The translations under genes were made by a program, and so were the position numbers. The notes beneath the pieces were generated by a model. The model had not been told where the DNA came from and searched no databases. It was given only the letters and a program-made list of their open reading frames with translations. Source: Membranipora membranacea (lineage: Eukaryota; Bryozoa; Gymnolaemata; Cheilostomatida; Membraniporidae). From it: 60,000 bases of DNA. Positions 43,355 through 54,839 of this stretch are shown here, piece by piece (the stretch's first letter is position 1; every line of letters begins with the position of its first letter). The stretch spans positions 13,828,001 to 13,888,000 of the forward strand of contig OU612068.1 of NCBI GenBank assembly GCA_914767715.1, in the 5' to 3' direction.

Positions 43355-44920
43355 GTTTATATGTATTCACATCTCCATACGAAAAATATGCCTGGAAGAA
43401 TAATGTGCAGCCCATGAAGTTTGGCTTAGGCTTATCTGCACACCCCTAGATTGATCATGATTTAGTCATCTGCAGAAAGTGGGATGTTTATGTAATTGGT
43501 GAAATGCTGTTTTGTATGATTTGTTACTTGCTCAACTAATATTAGACTTTATTTTGTTTTCATTTGAAAGCATCTTATAAGGTACGTTAAATTTCTAGTA
43601 ACTGTCTACGTCAACAGGTGGTCAGTGTTTTAGTAAAGATATAGTATGAGGCACACAAATACCTGTTGGGTAATGCAGATGCGTAGTTATTTATGCTTAC
43701 CTACACAGATGTTATGGTGACAGCCACAGGTTATATATCTTGTAGATGTTTGGGCGAACGATAAAGTGCAGCATAGCAAAGGACAATGGTAGAGCTGCAG
43801 AATTCATAAAGCGTAAGGAATATAAAGATAAATCACAATGTTACGAATGTGGGGTGAGTACTTCTCTAGTCTACGGGTTCATACTGTGGGTCCACTAGCC
43901 AAATAGTGGGTGATGGGGCATCTCTGCAGTCAACCGCATAAAAGTTTGATTGCTTTGATCAAACCTGCTCTAAATATTTAGATATAGTATGCTCACTTCT
44001 ACTAGATTCATTGTTGTAGCTCTAACTAGACAAAATAGACAGTCTGGCTTTGTTATGTTTCATTTTCAGTTATCTGATAATACGACTTTGGGACCGCATA
44101 CAAAGCAGGATTTGTGTCGTTTTTCTTTGAGAGAGAACAGCTAAAGACTCTGCACACTGAAATGTTAGCATATGTATTAGGTAGGGGTTTAAGATACATG
44201 CACAGATGTCAACTCTGTTTGCCAATGTCTTGTGGGTCAATATTTAAACATTGGTATAACATCATAAAGATTTCATCACTCTGTAGGAGTCTGGTCACCT
44301 GGCTACAAATGTCCGAAAAATATTTTGGGTGAACGAGAACCACCAGCGAAGAAAAAGAAGAAGAGTAAGACAGGAGAAGATAATGAGGATAGTGATAGTG
44401 ACTTTGAGGGCGAGAAAGTAACTGTGATCAGGAAGACTCCATCGGCGGCTGCTGATAATACCTGAGACGCAGAAGGAGTCGTGACACAAACTGCAAGCGT
44501 TCTGTGGAGACTGCGGCAAGGCTGCTTAGTGGAGCTTAAATTGTTATAGCTACAGGCATTCAAAGTAATGTGTCCTGATAAGAGAACAGGGCAGTCATAT
44601 AATGCAATTTCTTTTTGGAAATCCATGTGAGATTGGGTTAAGCTCTTATATGGTACCATTGACAGAATAGTGCATTGTGGTATACTATTTGGCACGTCTG
44701 CACTGGTATAAGAGGGCGGCCTTTTTATGAAAATAAACAAAGCAAGCAAAGTTCATGCGGTGTTGTTTATTGTCAACTAACCGAAAATAATCGAACATCC
44801 GAGGAACATAGAGTATAGTTACTACTTCTTCTTTTCATACACATTTTACAATACGGTATTGTTGTTCCCTACTATAGTTTCTGTAGTAGTGCAAGAATGT
44901 TTTTGACTGTTTAGTATATC
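43355..44920 (+). pseudogene. ZCRB1 3' half, copy 3 (frameshifted)
   Basis: Exon 3 (43746-43853) is open. Exon 4 (from 44288) has lost two bases in the zinc knuckle (GGTCACCTGGCTACAAATG instead of GGTCACCTGAGCTACAAATG), shifting the frame before the last Cys. No exons 1-2. The downstream flank runs through an empty LINE site at ~44925. Confidence 0.88.
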
Positions 44921-45444
44921 GCTTTGTCACATGAGGAAAATTGAAACTTAAATAAATTCCCCAATAACAGTCTATCCATTTAATCTGTCTGTCATAGTGC
45001 TAGATGTCAATGTCACTGTCTGTTACACCAGCATGTCAAGATTTTCTGTTACTGCTGATGCAACTCAAAGAAGATATATGAAATGTTCAACCATTATGTG
45101 TCTATTTACGGCACACTGGGAAGATTATGACAAATCCTGGCATATAACCAAATCTTACTATAAGGTTACTGTAAAGAAACAGAGAGTGTCTTGAGGTGTC
45201 CTTAATCCTCACACTTGGGATGTGTTGCATCCCTGAATCTACATTGCATCATAGAAGTGTGAGGCCATAAATTACCTCCTGAATCTTCCAGCAAGGTGCC
45301 AGAAACTGAAACAGACACATGTCAGCTATCAGCAGTGAGACATTGGCCAAAATGCTGTAAAGCTTAGAACCTATGTTGAGTGACACCTCAGAAATAACTG
45401 CTTGTTACATGGTGAAGTTATAATGTGGTTGAACCTGACATAGG

Positions 45445-45452
45445 TATAAAAA
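45445..45452 (+). promoter_or_regulatory. TATA box of WAP gene 4
   Basis: GGTATAAAAACAG lies 73 bp before ATG 45518, matching genes 1 and 2. Confidence 0.75.
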
Positions 45453-45517
45453 CAGTGCAAATTTTTATCAGCTTCACTTAATTTCAAACAAAGAGGAGAC
45501 AGTACACCAAACACAGT

Positions 45518-46069
45518 ATGAAGGTGGCTTATATTGCAGTGGTAGCCGTGTTGTGTCTGATACACAACTTTTATGAAGTTAATGGAGTTGGTAAGTGAAA
45601 TTTATCTCTCAACATACTTCACTTCATTCTGTGAAAGAAGGACAAAACGCATATCATAGGTATTAAAACTGGGTCCCATTGCGTTTTAGGGACACTGCAA
45701 GAAATACCTGGTGTTAAAACAACCGAGCATAATCTTTTCATCTTTATTGAGATCACAGTGCAAGGATATCTTTACTTGTCATCAATCCTAGATCTCATAA
45801 GCTTGCCTGTCTGCATATTACACTTTTATAAATTTCAATTACAAATTATAGCTTCCATAAATTATTTCTTTCACAGGAGATAAAATTACCAAATATCTAT
45901 TTAAACAGGTTGTCCGGCGGTGAAACCTGGTGAGTTTGGCATATGTGCGTTTACATGTACAAACTATCCTTCCTTCAGGAGAAAAAGAAGATCTACATCC
46001 AGCTGCCGTGATGGACAACTATGCTGCCGAACAGGTTGTGGTGGAACTCAGTGTATTACCCCTGTATAA
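45518..46069 (+). CDS. Secreted single-WAP protein with polybasic loop (WAP gene 4)
   Basis: Exon 1, 45518-45590, encodes signal peptide MKVAYIAVVAVLCLIHNFYE. Exon 2, 45909-46069, encodes GCPAVKPGEFGICAFTC, FRRKRRSTSSC, DGQLCCRTGCGGTQC, ITPV and a stop. The phase-1 intron joins for 77 residues. Eight Cys are in WAP order; the C7-C8 spacing is one residue longer than in WAP gene 1. The polybasic run sits between Cys 3 and Cys 4. The second exon is close to that of the broken minus-strand copy at 47650. Intact by eye. Confidence 0.77.
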
Positions 46070-46972
46070 ACATAAAACATTCAAATTTCTGACTGCAAAA
46101 CTGTACTGCTATCAATTGCTATTGCTTTTTCCTAATACTGTCTATTACACATGCATTCATTTATTCATTTCGTAGCTCTATGGTGTAAATAGATTTTTCA
46201 ACCTATCCCAGACATTTGATTATATATAGCTGTATTCATATAAAATGTACAATTTTAATGAGTAGAGTTTACTGATAATAACATTTATACCAAGTTTTTA
46301 TCACCATATACTTATTATCATGGCATCAGTAACCAAATATATTTGGTGGAGCAATTCGATTTGCCTATCAGAAATATCATAATTCTTAAATTTGAAACCA
46401 GGATGCTCAAATTCCTTTGATTGTGTTGCAGGTTAGAGAGATACCGCAATAAATATTTTTAGAATCATAGGTACGACACACAGCAGTTGCTAGAATCCAT
46501 GAGTCCAGCGCTATTGTGACCTCGTTTTATCGCAAACAAATCGATTTAAAGGAAACAAATCACCAATGTCAATTTTCAGATTGCATATAATGACCGCAAT
46601 AGTGACTGTGCGTAATCAAAAACTAACTTACAAGATATACCAATATCTTCACCACATACGAGCTACCAACTGATAATCAGTTGGCAGAATATATAAGCAC
46701 CTCTTCCTGATGAGGCCACTGAGATGAGGATCGAGGTTAGCTATATTCCAGCCTCTGTTTGGCCTTTTCTTAGGCCGGGTAGGAAGACATCTCTCTATTT
46801 TTTAGAAATTATAATAATTGTGATCTAAGAGCTACAATGCTTCCCTTTTCAATTTCCTTCAATATCATTGCAAAACACCATGCAACACAAGGTGCTGTTC
46901 AAATCCCTACAATTTGTTGAAACAACTACATTCGATTTATTCCAAGACCCTGACACCACTATTACAGTGTCT
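46070..46972 (+). other. 3' flank of WAP gene 4 and flank of a decayed WAP promoter
   Basis: No gene. CTCTTCCTGATGAGGCCACT near 46705 is the left arm of an inverted pair with ~47340-47430. Confidence 0.4.
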
Positions 46973-47430
46973 ATCTGTCTCCAGATTGCCGTCTGTCTGT
47001 TTGTTGGTGTGTTGCTGATAGTGTGTGAAGCTGGAGGTGTGGCTACACGGGTCTGAATTAGTGACGGCCTGCCTGATGTTGACATGGCAGATCAGCACAA
47101 GGTGTGACATTGATAACCACACACTTATTCTGACTTGAAAACTTTTTTCCCAATTTTTCACCTGTTACTACTTGCACATTTAATTTGTGTAACTGGCAAC
47201 TAGAGATCGGATATTTTACATAAATGATTCTTGCGTGAATTTAATCTGTTGATAGACAGTGGCCATGGTATATTGTAATGCTCTAGAAGGAAATGGAAAG
47301 GGTAGCAATGTAGTACTTAGATTATATTCTAATTTCTGGAAAAGGCGAGATATCTACCTACCATGCCTTCAGAAAGGCTAACCTCGATCCTCTTCCCTGT
47401 GACCTCATCAGGAAGAGGTGGTGATTCCTG
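46704..47430. repeat. Diverged inverted duplication around the signal-exon remnant
   Basis: GAGGATCGAGGTTAGC at ~46728 appears inverted as GCTAACCTCGATCCTC at ~47378, each next to a CTTCCTGATGAGG or inverse block. This marks the change from plus- to minus-oriented WAP genes. Confidence 0.6.
46973..47040 (+). pseudogene. WAP signal exon remnant (type of gene 3), start codon lost
   Basis: CAGATTGCCGTCTGTCTGTT through GTGTGTGAAGCTGGAGGTGT matches the signal exon of WAP gene 3 (37374), but the bases corresponding to its ATGAAAGTC are changed and the start is gone. No WAP exon follows on this strand before the inverted gene. Confidence 0.75.
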
Positions 47431-47649
47431 TCAACTCATTTGTCAGTGGTATTGTTAGTGGAAAATTTCAATTAAAAGATACAATAACACTTTGGAGTTC
47501 TGAGATGAATAAATGAATGTATGTGTAATAGACAGTATCATGAGAACAGAAAAAAACAACAGCAATATTGGTAGCAGTACGATACTTTATAAAGTAAAAA
47601 TTTGAATGGTTTGTTTAAAGCTTAATCATTATCCAAAACGCGTTTATGT

Positions 47650-48310
47650 TTATACAGAAGTAATACACTGAGTTCCACCACAAGCTGTAGGGCAGCATAG
47701 TTTTCCATCACGGCAGCTGGATATGAATCTTCTTTTTCTCTTGAATGAGGGATTGATATTACACTGAATCCCACACGTGCCAATCTCACCAGGGTTCACC
47801 ACCGGACAACCTGGATAAATAGGGCTAAATATTACAATGTATAAAAAGAAAACTCTAGAATTAGAAACCAATTTTGGTTAATGTCAGAAGACAGCAACAA
47901 CATCCACAACTAGCTGACCTAAGAAGAGAAAGGTGTAACACCCAGACACAGACAGGTATACTCCTAAACAGGTATCAACCGTATTCACCTTACACAACTA
48001 CTTTAAAATTATGATTGACCACTGACATTTCTTGCAGGTACTCTAAACACAAATGGACATAGTATTTCTAGTTCAAGCACGCGAACCCCTTTTTTGTCTA
48101 AAAATAAATTACAAAGAAGTTTTCGCACTTGAACTTGAATCTTGATGTTATTTTGGTACAATGCTTCAGTTCCCCTTTTTCTAACGGTTCACTGAAAGCA
48201 ATGACAAAGTTAAGTGAGATGATTTTAACTCACCACCTCCTGCGTTTACTCCCGAGAAGATGTGTATCAGACACACCACGGTTAACACTGCAATATAAGC
48301 CACCTTCATA
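47650..48310 (-). pseudogene. Minus-strand WAP gene 5, signal exon frameshifted
   Basis: The WAP exon 47810-47650 is intact: GCPVVNPGEIGTCGIQC, FKRKRRFISSC, DGKLCCPTACGGTQC, ITSV stop. The signal exon (48310-48234) has the same layout as gene 1, but one extra base after ATGAAGGTGG puts the rest of the signal sequence out of frame. The TATA box (48384-48377, TATAAAAA) is kept at 74 bp from the ATG. It is either a recent pseudogene or a sequencing error in a G run. Confidence 0.75.
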
Positions 48311-48376
48311 CTCTGTTTGGTGTATGTCTTTCCCTTCGTTTTAAATGAAGTGACACTGATATGAATAATTCCAATG

Positions 48377-48384
48377 TTTTTATA
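48377..48384 (-). promoter_or_regulatory. TATA box of WAP gene 5
   Basis: TATAAAAA on the minus strand in GGTATAAAAACATTGG, with spacing as in the plus-strand paralogs. Confidence 0.7.
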
Positions 48385-49490
48385 CCAATATCATGTGCTA
48401 AGACTGAAAGAATTGACATCATATAAGGAAGAAGGAAGAACGACATGAGATGACAGTGGTATTTTACATTGCTTAAAATTGAGAGCTATGCCAGCAGGTG
48501 ATGTCTTATTTTCAGTGTCCCCTAAATCTCTAGAGATACATAGTTCTTCGCAGCCTTTTCACACAGGTTTGTCAGATTGTTGTGGATTTGACCAGAGGAT
48601 ATCTTGGTCATGCTGTGAATTAAGGCAACCTTTGTCTAATCGAAATCATTGTTTATGTTTTTATTTCTATGTTGCTATAACTTTTCGAATGAGATGACTT
48701 TGGATGCCAATAAAAAGTCTATATATATATAACTTGATAATCCATTTTATCATGTGGCTGATGCCCTAATTGAGTCAATTATGTTCTTTGTTCAGAAGAT
48801 AAGTTCTGATGGTTATATAATAGTTCAATTTATTGCACATTGTTATCTCAGCATCAGGGCTGACTTAATTTAAAAGAGTTGTACGCTGGAATTCAACATG
48901 TAAAGATGTGTTTTTGGTACTGTGCTGGAGAGGCGAGAATTGTAATAAATATCTAAATCTGCAAATACAGAGACAATTCGAATATCAGCACCACGTGGCG
49001 CAGCAGAGTATCAATATCATATCACAGATCGCATTAGCAGTAAAAGAGGATCTGTTGCCATACCACAATTTTAAATCAGATGTGACATTGGCATCTAAAC
49101 CACAACATTTTACTTGTCACAAAACTTCCTTACATGATGATGCAATTTACTGTGCAGATAAAACCATTGCTTTCCTACAGAAATTTTGCTTATGCAACCA
49201 TCTGCAAAGAGGAAAAATATGACATTGCTGAGTGTCATGCAAGAATAAGAGGAAATCTTTTTTCCTCCATGCCAATCAAACTGTTTGTTTTTTAAAAACA
49301 ATACCATATCTTTCAACTCTCATCTTTTTTTTTATGGCCCAAATAACTGCCTCCTTGTCCAGCATTGAAAATAGCCAAAAATATTCCACAATGCCACATT
49401 CTGGTATTCTAAGTGGGTTCAGGTCGACGGTAGGCTACTATATATATGTAACTAGTTTGACCTCATCTCACTGGCGATCCCAAAAATATT
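48385..49490. other. Upstream flank of WAP gene 5
   Basis: Shares blocks with 31850-32250, 42870-43230 and 52600-53170 (for example GCAACCATCTGCAAAGAGG near 49196). No supported coding exon. Confidence 0.5.
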
Positions 49491-49498
49491 TGGTCATG

Positions 49499-50008
49499 TT
49501 TTTAAAGTGTCTACGAAAGCAAAAACCAACCACTGTTCATATCAAAGCTTTGCCATTGCAACGAACAAAAATAGCAAAATTTTTTGCACAAGGGCATTAT
49601 TGAATGATGTAACCTAATTTAAAATGCGAAAATCCAGGGACTAGAATGGTCTGCAGTTGTTATCTCCCCTGTCACGTATTAACATTAAAATGATGATACA
49701 CTTACAGTATAACATTAGGCCTAGCCTGGGATTGCATAGGTCAGTTACAAGGCTGCTCTACTTACACTACAAGTTATCAACAAACAGTTTTGGACAACGG
49801 TAGCGTAGTCAAAGATATTTTAGTGATAACCCGTGACAGGGGAGATAACATACTGTAGACCCTGGATTTTCACACTTTAATTTAGGTTACATCATTCAAT
49901 AATGTCCTTGTGCGAGAAAATTTACTTTTTTTGTTCATTGCAATGGCAAAGCTTTGATATGAACGGTGGTTGTTTTTTGCTTTCCTAGACACTTAAAAAT
50001 TCCGTATT
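49499..50008. mobile_element. ~510-bp foldback element with ~190-bp inverted arms
   Basis: The left arm, 49499-49692, carries AAAGTGTCTACGAAAGCAAA, then ATCAAAGCTTTGCCATTGCA and TTATCTCCCCTGTCACG. It returns inverted at ~49829-50008 (CGTGACAGGGGAGATAA, TGCAATGGCAAAGCTTTGAT, TTTGCTTTCCTAGACACTT) at roughly 85-90% by eye. The centre is ~135 bp. No transposase is present. No clear target duplication was found. Confidence 0.8.
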
Positions 50009-50562
50009 ATCTCATCATACACTTTGCTTTAAATGCTGATAGTACACAATTCAAATCTATCCAAATTTGAGAAAATAAGCAGAGATGTGACATTTCAGTT
50101 AGCAAAAATAAACGTATATATATTTATCTATTTATAGAGGTTGGCTTGAAATTATGTTTGTTTGGATTGGTGGAGTTTTTCAAAACAAGTTGTTATCAGA
50201 GTGCAGGTTAGGTTGTTCAATAAAATTTGCCATCTGGTTTTTCATGTCTAACTCGAATATTTTTGATATGATAGATAAAGGTGACAAACAGGAAAAATTC
50301 TGACAGATAAGGTTGTTTGGATGCTTTACTGCTGAGTGTCAACTATGGTTAAGGTAACGTATAATCTAGAAAAATGTCTTGTCATAATGACATGTCTATC
50401 ACATGTCTTTAATCGAATATCACATGAGTGGTTCCTCTTTCCATTTCCTTGTAATAGTGGGTACAAGGTGATGCAAACTACTAGAGAGTAGCTGTTTAAA
50501 GTCTGCCTGCCTTTTGTTTACATCATAGTTTACTCAAGAACCAGACAAGAAATACAGCGAAG

Positions 50563-51209
50563 ATGAAGTTTGTCACCATTTGTCTACTCGTTGGTGTTTG
50601 CTTGACATTCTGTGTAGGAGCAAAAGTTAAAGGTATGTTTCACAAGAGATTCACTGCTTGTCGGTGGCAATGTTCATAATAGATTTCTTCATTTTTACTT
50701 TGTTAGGTTGATAGGGCACACACAAAGATTGCGGTGCACTTCTTCCAACAGCAGGCAAAGATCATGAGCTATATAGCTTTACCAATGCACTTTTACACAA
50801 GATGTCCACCCGTCAGTATTGGTTAAATTTCATGTCGTGTCGTGTGGTTTGTATACTTCTCAATCATGGACATCTCATTCCCCCACCCCTTACCACAAAT
50901 AACATAAAGAGGGATAAAGAGGTGGTTACATCTAAACCGCCAGTACAGTTTCCACATATTTACACTATGCCATTGATGAAGTCGCAATCTTGATTGTTTA
51001 TTTTTCATGGTTTTGTTGCTTTGATTTTAGTTGTTGGAGGATGTCCTGTTCCACCCAAAGGATTCGCCACCACCTGTGAGTTTAATCCTGATGTGAACTG
51101 TTCTTCTGACGGTAATTGCCCTCCTGATGCAAAATGCTGCTCATATGGATGCAGTAGTGCTTGCTTCCTTGCTGATGGAACTCCGGTACTAACGACTAAT
51201 AGTCATTAA
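50563..51209 (+). CDS. Secreted single-WAP protein (WAP gene 6)
   Basis: Exon 1, 50563-50632, encodes signal peptide MKFVTICLLVGVCLTFCVGA. Exon 2, 51031-51209, encodes GGCPVPPKG, TC, NC, GNC, AKCCSYGCSSAC and a short Ser/Thr-rich tail ending TTNSH. The phase-1 intron joins for 82 residues. The core is the classic spacing with an acidic SSDGNC and no polybasic run. CGSSAC-type C7-C8 spacing is kept, though Gly-Cys-Gly has become Gly-Cys-Ser. The upstream flank (50380-50560) resembles that of gene 7. AATAAA lies at 51220-51225. Confidence 0.75.
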
Positions 51210-51225
51210 AATGATACTGAATAAA

Positions 51226-52430
51226 ATCACCAGAGAGCTCAAAAAGTTGTTTGTAGTTGATTTTAAATATAGTTCTGTAGCTTATAGAATACACTGGCTG
51301 CGCCTAACAGTGAAAAAGTAATACAATCTTCAGCTTATCACACATAGACACACACAGCCATTTGGATAGCAAAACAAACCTAATACAAGTTATAACAAAT
51401 ACATCTAAGCAGCGTAACTCGTAGAATGGTACATAGACACAACTCCTTTCTCTCGGGATTGGAGAATTGGTTCAGTATATTGTATTTACTGCCAAATATC
51501 ATATTAGGACTTATTTATTCTTATAAGTAAGAGATCCCCTTTGGACTTGGGTAACACTTTTTTGTTGCAATCAATCCATGCAAGACAACTTGTCGGACAT
51601 CCTCAAAAGTAGCCTTGTGCCTAAAATCAGGGGAAAATAATAATAATAATTGTCTTTGGAACTCCCTCTCGGAGCTACCACACAGTGCAAGATTTTAGTA
51701 GACTGGACATCAAAAAGCGATGCATCGATGTTCCATTGAATTAGGAATAATGCAAACATAATATATTATTGTCCGATAAATGTGTCACTCATTCAAATGT
51801 AGTGGTACTCCTATGCATAAGATTACCCTCCCTGATAAGATGATCCAAACTTTATTATACTGATCTAATAATTATGCTCTCTTTTTTGATAATAAGACAA
51901 CTCAGACTTGATTAATACGCATGATCATTCTCATCAGGGAGTTTGGGACAAAACTCCCTGTTCTCCTCATACCAGAGAGTTTGCGAAAACAAGTTTTTTC
52001 CCTCTGTGGTGATATATTGCAAAATTTGGGTATCAAGGAGCGGCGATATACATAAGACTTTTGCAATATCACTCCACCATCACAGAGTGAACAAACTTTG
52101 ATCTAGGAGTTTGGCCAGGTTATACAAAGAAAAATCCAACCATTCATGATTTCCTAGGCGAGGCATGACCTTTATGGAAATGGTAAAATGCCACAAATAA
52201 GTACCAAATGACATTCGACGTGACATTTCAATGGTCACAATTATAAAGATGCATTGAAACGGATTGAATATATCATAAATATATAAAAAAATAAAGAAAA
52301 AAGAAGTGGATGCCCTTGAATTTAACTCACTGATGTGCCATACTTTCAATGCTATCAACCTATTACAGGATGGATAATAGTAATGAGGCAATAAACAAAC
52401 TTTAAAAAAACTTGAAAAACTTCACTACCT
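51226..52430. other. Intergenic, WAP gene 6 to orphan signal exon
   Basis: No coding exon supported. It contains a short AAT triplet run near 51640 and an isolated local inverted pair (ATCACTCCACCATCACAGAG / CTCTGTGGTGATATATTGC) near 52003-52085. Confidence 0.4.
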
Positions 52431-52431
52431 C

Positions 52432-52505
52432 CATTTACCCCGGAGAAGTTTTGTATCAGAAACATCACAATTAAAACTGCAACATTCACCACCTTCAGGC
52501 TTCAT
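52432..52505 (-). pseudogene. Orphan WAP signal exon with 5-bp insertion
   Basis: The minus strand has ATGAAG, then an extra CCTGA, then AGGTGGTGAATGTTGCAGT onward, ending before a GT donor. This is the gene 1 type signal exon, frameshifted just after the start. A TATA box (TATAAAAA, 52568-52561) is kept. No WAP exon follows downstream on this strand. Confidence 0.7.
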
Positions 52506-52568
52506 GCTATGTTTGTTGTCTGTTCTCACTGACAAGTGACACTGATATGAGTTTGCACTGTTTTTATA

Positions 52569-54232
52569 CCAATATCAAGTGCGAAGACCGAAAATCAGAT
52601 ATTGACGTACTAAATCCCCGTAAAAAAAAAGGATGAATGACTGGGGATGCCAGTGATATTTTACATTGCAATGCATTTTAAGCATGGGAGCTATGCCAGT
52701 GGTTGATTAAATGGTTGATTAAAATCAGGGGTCTTATCAAGTGCCATCCATAACCCTAGCATAGGCTATGAGATATTTGTTTCTTTAGGGGGGAGGCTGT
52801 TTGTAGGCAGGCTAGAGCACAACAGCAGACGATATACTGCAGTGAATCTCTAACAAACAACCTTCAACACATGCTTGCTGAATGACCGGCTAGCAAATTG
52901 AGCCACCTCCTACTCTTTAGATACATAGTTCTGCTCCCCCATTCCTACATCTTCATCAGATTGCGTCAGCTGTAAATAAGGATCTTGAAATTTTGATTCC
53001 ACAGCAAATGTGACACTGACATCTTGATTGAAATATTTACAAGTTACAAAACTTCCTTACATGACAATGTAATTTACTACACAGATAAAAAAAATACTTG
53101 CTTTCCTACAGAAATTATGGTTTTGCAACCGGTTGCCAGTTTTGCCAAAGAGGGAGAACATGATATCAGTGAGTGGCACATGAAAATCTGGGAAATTGCT
53201 TCGCTTTATGTAAATTAAATGTTTGTATAATAGGCCGCAAAACAAAACTATATCCACATTTCTTGCTGCTGATACAAAAATAAGTTTTCTCTCTAAATGG
53301 TTACCTTCCTAACCATAGAGACAATAGCAAAAGATTATTCCACAATGCAATATTCTGCAGTTCTTAGCGGGTTCGTACAATGGTACCATATGATAGTTTG
53401 ACCTTATCTCACTGGGAAAAAAAATTGCATTGTGGAAAATTCAAAGGGCAGTCCTGGTCTAAGGTTGCACCTTAGAATTGCATCTATCAACCATACAAAA
53501 ATTTTCTTAAGAAATCTTCTTTAGGTCTTGGTTGTCTCAAAATTAATAATAGGTTTATTAGCCAATCACCGTTTTTTACCTTCAGTAGCTCATAGTAAAC
53601 AAAATATAGTTAAACTACAGAAAAAAAGAGTTCAGGGAGCATTCTGCCACACATGGAGTAAGGTTCAGATACTGGAGACTCACAGCCAAACTTGCAGGGT
53701 TGACAGGTATGCTGTCCGCTAGTCTCAACAATGCAATTTTGTACACTTTGAAAACATTCCAACTTGATAAAAAATTAAACAGAGATGTGACAATCTAGGG
53801 AGTGGATAGAAGCATGTAACCCCCCCCAAAATGTCAATTAGGTTGTTTAGAAGCGTGTACCTGCTGTGAAAAGAGAATGACATGCGCACATGATATCAGC
53901 AGTGGTAGATCAAATTTGATCAAATTTGTCCTTAGGCCAGAGGCCTTTACCAGCTTAGAGTGGAAGGCAAGTTGGAACAAACTTGCTCTACAGCTATGTC
54001 ATGTGTTAGAGGGATTTGGTAATGTATGTGGAAATCTAAAACTTATCATAATAACATGTCAATGATATGCCTTCAATTGAATATCATATCAGTGATTCCT
54101 ATTTTTATTTCCTTGTAGGATGTGTAACAGGGTGGTACAAACTGTTAGAGAGTAGTTATTTAAACTCTAACTAAATCTTGTTTCCACCACAATTTACTAA
54201 AGAACCAGACCAGCAACAAACATACAACAAAA
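52569..54232. other. Upstream flanks of the orphan signal exon and of WAP gene 7
   Basis: 52600-53170 matches the other WAP upstream flanks in minus orientation. 54050-54230 matches the gene 6 promoter region, with a TTTAAA element near 54160. No coding exon is supported between them. Confidence 0.45.
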
Positions 54233-54839
54233 ATGAAGTTTATCACCGTCTGTCTACTTGTTGGTGTTTGCCTGACATTCTATGTAGGAGCAAAACCATC
54301 CATTAAAGTTAAAGGAGATTCACAGCTTACCTGAGGCAATAACCATGCCAGAAGTTATCATTTTTGCCTATTACATGGTCATGGGACCAGCGGTAGGTTC
54401 ACAGCAGAGTTAAACAAAATCAGAGGTTGCGGTCAACCTCTTCCCACAACGAGCAAAGATTGCTAGCAAGTAGCGATATAGCATAACCAATGCACTCTTA
54501 CCTTAAATAAATACCAATCTATCAATATTGGTTAGATTTTAAAGTGAGGTGTTCGGGTGTCCTTTTTATCACAAAAATAAAAAGAAAAAATTGAGGTAAA
54601 ATTAGACCTAAGAATATATTTTATTATTGCTCATTTATATTGTTTATGTTGGTTTGATTTTAGAGGGATGTCCTGTTCTTCCTGAAGGATTTGTCTCCAC
54701 CTGTCAGTTTGACCCTAATGTGAACTGTTCTTCTGATGATAATTGCCCTGCTGATACAAAATGCTGCCAATATGGATGCGGATCTGTGTGTTTCTTTGCT
54801 AATGGAACTAGAACATCAACAACTACCAATCATTTCTGA
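54233..54839 (+). pseudogene. WAP gene 7 (splice donor deleted)
   Basis: Exon 1 from ATG 54233 encodes a signal peptide like gene 6 (MKFITVCLLVGVCLTFYVGA) with a 4-codon insertion (Pro-Ser-Ile-Lys). At its end the gene 6 donor region GTATGTTTCACAA is missing, so AAAG runs into GAGATTCACAG with no GT, and a stop follows. The WAP exon 54664-54839 is intact: EGCPVLPEG, TC, NC, DNC, TKCCQYGCGSVC, Thr-rich tail. It is read as a recently broken gene unless a cryptic donor (GTTAAA at 54308) rescues it. Confidence 0.72.

Larger units (their letters stand above)
39092..45830. repeat. Segmental duplication unit A, copy 2 (~6.7 kb)
   Basis: It has the same order as 28126-34843. Local changes: the exon 3 relic lost ~20 bp at 39490, the foldback is rearranged at 40560-40690, and the SHAW copy has lost its N-terminal part by a deletion. 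Confidence 0.85.

Noticed and set aside
47300-47430. Independent gene between WAP 4 and WAP 5
   Set aside because: Only inverted flank blocks and a dead signal exon are present; no frame with splice support.
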